Assembly: GCF_014212055.1 (NCBI RefSeq)
Contig: NZ_JACJVO010000052.1
Span: 1 to 64,000 of the forward strand
Direction: 5' to 3'
Length of the DNA: 64,000 nt
From: Cohnella zeiphila
GTDB lineage: Bacteria; Bacillota; Bacilli; Paenibacillales; Paenibacillaceae
This document shows positions 60,599-64,000 of this stretch, one piece after another. Within the stretch, counting starts at the first letter, position 1; each line of letters opens with the position of its first letter. The notes beneath the pieces were generated by a model. The model was not told the DNA's origin, made no database searches, and worked only from the letters and a program-made list of their open reading frames with translations. A program made the translations under genes and the position numbers.

Positions 60599-61558
60599 AT
60601 GTCCAAATCGAAACGTCTGATGGAACTGATGATGACCGTCAACCGGATGCGAAAGTTTACGGTCAAGGAGCTCGCACGGGAGTTCGGGGTGTCCCCGAGA
60701 ACGATTCTGCGCGATTTGCAGGAGCTGAGCGAGCTGGGCGTGCCGCTCTATTCGGAAGTGGGACCGCACGGCGGCTATCAAGTGCTGAAGGAGCGGGTGC
60801 TGCCTCCGATCGCCTTCACGGAGGAGGAGGCGGTCGCTTTGTTTTTCGCGAGCCATGCGCTGCGGCATTACCGCTACCTGCCCTTTCGCTCGGAATCGGC
60901 GTCGGCGCTCAGCAAGTTCTATCATTATATGCCGGGAGACGTGCGCGACCGGATCGACGAGATGAAGAACCGGGTCGACTTCCGGACGCCGGCCAGGCAA
61001 GCCGAATTTCCTTTCTTGTCGGAGCTGCTGGATGCGGCTGTTCGTCAGAGGGTGCTGCGCATCGATTACGCATCGCGCGAAGGCGAGTCCTGCCGGGATA
61101 TCCAGCCGGTCGGCATTTATGCCAGCCACGGTCTGTGGTACTGTCCGGCCTATTGCTTCCTTCGGCGGGAGATTCGGCTGTTCCGGTGCGACCGGATCAA
61201 GGGAGCGCGGGAGGCCGATGCGGCGATGAAGCCCGTGGATTTAAACGGAATCCACCTGGACAATTGGGAATCGCTCGATCCGGCGGAGAGAGAGTGGGTT
61301 CATCTCGTTGCGGAGCTCGGTCCGGAAGCGATCCCGAGATGCGAAGACGAATTGGGCAGGCGCATGACGATCCACGTTCGCGAAGACGGTTCGGGGTGGC
61401 TGAACGCGGACATTCCACGGAGCGAGCTTCCTTATTTTGCCCGGTTCTTTATCGGACTGGGAGCGGACGCGTCCGTCGGCAGCCCTCCGGAGCTGACCGA
61501 TCTCATTCGGCGGATGCTGCGGGAACTTTTGGAGCGTTATGAGGGTAAGAGCAATTGA
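60599..61558 (+). CDS. WYL-domain transcriptional regulator (YafY/HTH_11 type)
   Basis: The 319-residue protein has an N-terminal HTH_11 domain (RLMELMMTVNRMRKFTVKELAREFGVSPRTILRDLQELSELGVPLYSEVGPHGGYQVL). A WYL domain at about residues 140-210 includes RVLRIDYASREG, GIYASHGLWYCPAYCFLRREIRLFRCDRI. The C-terminal WCX extension follows. It probably binds a nucleotide or damaged-nucleic-acid signal, as in other WYL regulators. ATG at 60599 is supported by TTCGGAG. The target is unknown; it is divergent from dinB. Confidence 0.88.
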   Translation: MSKSKRLMELMMTVNRMRKFTVKELAREFGVSPRTILRDLQELSELGVPLYSEVGPHGGYQVLKERVLPPIAFTEEEAVALFFASHALRHYRYLPFRSESASALSKFYHYMPGDVRDRIDEMKNRVDFRTPARQAEFPFLSELLDAAVRQRVLRIDYASREGESCRDIQPVGIYASHGLWYCPAYCFLRREIRLFRCDRIKGAREADAAMKPVDLNGIHLDNWESLDPAEREWVHLVAELGPEAIPRCEDELGRRMTIHVREDGSGWLNADIPRSELPYFARFFIGLGADASVGSPPELTDLIRRMLRELLERYEGKSN

Positions 61559-61626
61559 CAGATCGGAACGGCTTGGAGATAATGACGATATGGCAAGTTT
61601 GGAACGGACTTCATAAGCTGACGGGG

Positions 61627-61684
61627 AAGCACCTCGCAAAGCGACAACGCAGAAAGCGTGGCTTTGCCGGGGTGCTTTTTTTTT
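61627..61684 (+). terminator. Terminator downstream of the WYL regulator
   Basis: AAGCACC...GCAAAGC pairs with GCTTTGC...GGTGCTT in a compound stem, then nine T. Confidence 0.8.
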
Positions 61685-61701
61685 AAAAAGATAACCGGGG
61701 C

Positions 61702-61754
61702 TCCCCCAAAAGGTATCGGAATTAACCTCAGAGCATCACGTCACTTTTGGGGGA
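61702..61754. repeat. 11-bp perfect inverted repeat near a gene remnant
   Basis: TCCCCCAAAAG (61702-61712) and CTTTTGGGGGA (61744-61754) flank 31 bp, next to a truncated Uma2 gene. It may be a hairpin terminator-like structure or the scar of a small mobile element; no duplication of a target site is evident. Confidence 0.45.
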
Positions 61755-61777
61755 TTTGTTCTTGGGAAAGAAGGGAT

Positions 61778-61999
61778 GGCAAGTGGCGAATAAGGACCGA
61801 ATATTGGATCGTCGATATCGATGCGCGCACGTTGGAGCAGTATCGGCCGGCGGCGGAAGGGCGGTATGAGCAGTTCGATCAGTTCGAGAAGGAAGATACG
61901 GTGCAATCGGACAAGCTGCCTTGCGTTTCTTTTGTACTGGACGATATTTTTAAGGAAATTCCGAATTTCGAAGCGGGTACGGCCGGTGGGGATTCATGA
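61778..61999 (+). pseudogene. Truncated Uma2-family (DUF820) endonuclease remnant
   Basis: The last about 70 codons resemble the C-terminus of Uma2 proteins: TEYWIVDIDARTLEQYRPAAEGRYEQFDQFEKEDTVQSDKLPCVSFVLDDIF corresponds to the usual EYWIVDP...E-x-Y...L domain end. The first two-thirds of the family, including the early catalytic Glu/Asp residues, are absent upstream. No start codon with a good site was found, so it is a broken gene. Uma2 genes are abundant in cyanobacteria and are also found in paenibacilli. Confidence 0.68.
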
Positions 62000-62042
62000 A
62001 CAATCTTCAACGGAGCCTCTCGAACCGAAACCCAAAGCTTCG

Positions 62043-62417
62043 CTAAAAAATCTCGAGAAATTCCAGACGGTTGCCGAACGGATCGTTCGCGTAGAAGCGG
62101 CGGATGCCTTCGCTTGACCGGATCTCGTCGTCCACGACCTCGACTTGCTCGGCAATCAAACGTTCCCGAAGCCGATCCAATTGAATGACCTGGAACGCCG
62201 GATGGGCCTTCGCCGCCGGGACGAAGTTCTTCTGGACGCCGATATGCACCTGATGGGTCCCGCATTGAAACCAGACGCCGCCGCGCTTCTGCAGCTGGTC
62301 GGGCTTCGGAATTTCGCTCCATCCCAGAATGCCGCCATAGAACTTCCTGGCTCCCTCCTCGCAGCCCTCGGGCGCTGCCAATTGAACGTGATCGATTCCG
62401 GCAAAGGCGAAGCTCAT
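62043..62417 (-). CDS. VOC/glyoxalase-like superfamily protein
   Basis: The 124-residue protein has the VOC beta-alpha-beta-beta-beta pattern: FAGIDHVQLAAPEGCEEGARKFYGGILGWSEIPKP, GGVWFQCGTHQVHIGVQKNF, then VVDDEIRSSEGIRRFYANDPFGNRLEFLEIF. Metal ligands are likely His in DHVQLA, His in HQVHIGV and Glu in RLEFLE. The reaction is unknown. ATG at 62417 (after AAGGGGGACAAATGCG) is chosen over an upstream in-frame ATG at 62453. Confidence 0.85.
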   Translation of the reverse strand: MSFAFAGIDHVQLAAPEGCEEGARKFYGGILGWSEIPKPDQLQKRGGVWFQCGTHQVHIGVQKNFVPAAKAHPAFQVIQLDRLRERLIAEQVEVVDDEIRSSEGIRRFYANDPFGNRLEFLEIF

Positions 62418-62520
62418 CGCATTTGTCCCCCTTATTGTCGCGCGCTGTCTCACACGACGAAACGTTGTTTCATAATATTATATTCGCTTTTGGCCAAAGT
62501 TGAGATCGCACCGCGCCGAT

Positions 62521-64000
62521 TTATTCGCCGGCCGCCGGAGCCGCTTCGACCTCCGGGTTCCTGGCGGATGAAGAGGGAGAGCGGCGGAATACGCGGGCAT
62601 ACAGGAGCGCGGAGGCGGCCTGCAATCCTGCCGCGATGTAGAAGGGCGCAACGTATTCGCCGGCTTCGACCCAGCGGCCGAAGGCTCCCGGCCACAGCAC
62701 GGCTCCGATCCGGATGAGCAAGTAATAGAACGTCGCGAATCCGCTGCGCGGACCGCGCCGCGGCTCCTCCATCATGATCGCGGTGCGGTTGCCGCGGGTG
62801 CCCAGGTTGAACGCGGTGCAGCCGATCTCCAGGCAGGCGGCCAGCCAGAACGACGCCGCCCACGGCATCGCAAGCAGGAACGCGATGGCGGTGAACTGCA
62901 TGAGCAGAACGGAGCGAACCGATGCCGGTTTGCGCGCGCTGCTCGTGCCGCGAAGCGACAGCAGGCCTGCCGCGATATACGAGAGGCTCATGACGACCCC
63001 GATCGACCCGGCGGACGCCTCGAACCGGGAGGAGAACCAGTAGGAGGTCATGGTGCCGGTCAGCGTTACGACAACGCCGCTGAGCACGTTGGACAGATGC
63101 TTGAGATCTTCCGTCGCCCGTTCGTCAGGGGCGGAAGAACGGGAGCGGATCAGCAGCCGAACCGCGTTCGCCGCCAGAATACAGACGAACGCGGCGATCG
63201 GGACGAACAGCGAGAGCTGATTGAAGCCGGACCGGCGCAGGACGGCGGAAGCGGCCAGCGCGGCGGCGCTGACGCCGACCAACGCCAGCAGCTTCGGACC
63301 GTCGCGTCCGGCGCGAGCCTGAGGCGGCGATGCGGAGGCCGGAGCATCGCCGGCAATTTCGGCTGAGTTTGCTGCCGCGGCAGCGGGTGCGCCGGATCGA
63401 GCGGAGCGGCCCGCAGTGCCGGATCCGGACGATACGGCATCGCCGGCAGCTTTGCGTTTGCCGCCTTGGATGCAGAGCGTCAGCGCCACGCTGAGCAAGG
63501 AGACGAACGCGATCAACGCGAACAGCGGCCGGAAGCGGTCCGCTCCCTGAAGGGAGCCGAGGCCCCAGGAAGGCAGGCAGCCGAGCAGCGCCCCGGCGCC
63601 CATGCCGAACGAGCCGAGCAAGGCATTGACATGGAACAAACGGTTCGAGCCGTTCCGGGAATAGGCGGCGAGCCATCTGCGTTCGATCGGCGCGGCCGGG
63701 CCGCCCGAACCGGAATGGCCGCTGCCGAGACCGGCGGCGATCAGGGCGACCGCGAGAACGGCCGGGTAGGAGGCCGCGGCTGCGGCCAGCGCGGCGATCG
63801 CGGTCAGCGCCTCGAACAGCAGCAGGAACCGCTTGGACCCGAGATAAGCGTTGCCCTGCCGGGCGAACAGCATGCCGAGCATTCGCGTAAGCCCGGCTCC
63901 GGCGAGGACGGCCCCGATGGCGCCGCCGCCCCAGCCGAGATCTTTCAGATACAGGCTGACGTCCACGAGCGCCATTCCTTGTCCCGCGCTGCGCAGGAAT
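62521..64000 (-). CDS. MFS transporter, 5' end beyond window
   Basis: The window holds about 490 residues of a membrane carrier. The frame continues past the right edge (FLRSAGQGMALVDVSLYLKDLGWGG), so the true start lies outside. The protein has about 12 spans and a large Ala/Ser-rich cytoplasmic loop in the middle (after SVALTLCIQGGKRKAAGD). The last spans include EIGCTAFNLGTRGNRTAIMMEEP. The substrate cannot be predicted. Confidence 0.78.
   Translation of the reverse strand, partial: FLRSAGQGMALVDVSLYLKDLGWGGGAIGAVLAGAGLTRMLGMLFARQGNAYLGSKRFLLLFEALTAIAALAAAAASYPAVLAVALIAAGLGSGHSGSGGPAAPIERRWLAAYSRNGSNRLFHVNALLGSFGMGAGALLGCLPSWGLGSLQGADRFRPLFALIAFVSLLSVALTLCIQGGKRKAAGDAVSSGSGTAGRSARSGAPAAAAANSAEIAGDAPASASPPQARAGRDGPKLLALVGVSAAALAASAVLRRSGFNQLSLFVPIAAFVCILAANAVRLLIRSRSSAPDERATEDLKHLSNVLSGVVVTLTGTMTSYWFSSRFEASAGSIGVVMSLSYIAAGLLSLRGTSSARKPASVRSVLLMQFTAIAFLLAMPWAASFWLAACLEIGCTAFNLGTRGNRTAIMMEEPRRGPRSGFATFYYLLIRIGAVLWPGAFGRWVEAGEYVAPFYIAAGLQAASALLYARVFRRSPSSSARNPEVEAAPAAGE

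Noticed and set aside
1..64000. tRNA or rRNA genes, prophage, complete insertion sequences
   Set aside because: No cloverleaf with CCA-type ends, rRNA signature, transposase, integrase or phage structural gene was recognised.

Overview
The window looks like a chromosomal segment of a GC-rich, spore-forming member of the Paenibacillaceae (Cohnella- or Paenibacillus-like). The reasons are strong AGGAGG ribosome-binding sites, a leucine-type T-box leader, CotS-type spore-coat genes, an Sda-type sporulation-checkpoint domain, GntR/LacI and AraC sugar regulators, and large carbohydrate-use clusters. Most genes are GC-rich. Two patches are visibly AT-richer: the glycosyltransferase/CotS cluster (about 10.9-14.1 kb) and the comX/comP N-terminal region (about 55.6-57.1 kb).

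Layout. 0-8 kb: a LysR regulator divergent from a DHA2-type drug exporter, an SRPBCC protein, an AraC regulator divergent from a phytanoyl-CoA-dioxygenase-like enzyme, and a short UvrA paralogue lacking most of the UvrB-binding domain, coupled to a GNAT acetyltransferase. 8-11 kb: a regulator with two MerR domains, and an ECF41 sigma factor behind a nucleoside-diphosphate-sugar-epimerase-like gene, preceded by a perfect ECF41 promoter. 11-15.5 kb: two glycosyltransferases flanking a CotS-like kinase-fold protein, then a VanY-type lipoprotein carboxypeptidase. 15.5-22.4 kb: a CynX-type MFS carrier with a divergent LysR, a TPR protein, two TetR regulators, and a drug-type ABC exporter whose promoter shares an operator-like sequence with the second TetR gene.

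22.3-37 kb is carbohydrate metabolism: GntR and AraC regulators, a cytosolic alpha/alpha-barrel-like protein, a secreted DUF4185 protein, and a reverse-strand set (SDR, SDR, mannonate-dehydratase-like enolase-superfamily enzyme, RraA-like protein) interrupted by an exact 51-bp tandem array. A GntR/LacI regulator and a DUF5054 hydrolase follow. 37-41 kb is an alkylation-repair island (adaA, ogt/adaB, alkA, a 2OG-Fe(II) oxygenase and a radical-SAM protein). 41-48.5 kb is a sugar ABC importer with a GH38 alpha-mannosidase under a second GntR/LacI regulator; cre-like boxes link it to the 24-kb cluster.

48.5-55 kb: a YjbR protein, a T-box-controlled leuA, a YbaK-type protein, Hsp20, an aldo/keto reductase, a 114-bp tandem repeat, and small hydrolase/DUF1801 genes. 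55-60 kb holds the most interesting locus: a rearranged comQXPA-like quorum-sensing system. A short peptide gene ending in Gly-Asn-Trp-Leu is divergent from a ComP-like kinase, a ComA-like regulator and a ComQ-like prenyltransferase, and an Sda-domain protein lies beside it. The sensor half of comP and the peptide gene are AT-rich while the rest is GC-rich, which suggests pherotype-cassette exchange. 60-64 kb: DinB, a WYL regulator, a Uma2 remnant, a VOC protein and an MFS gene cut by the window edge.
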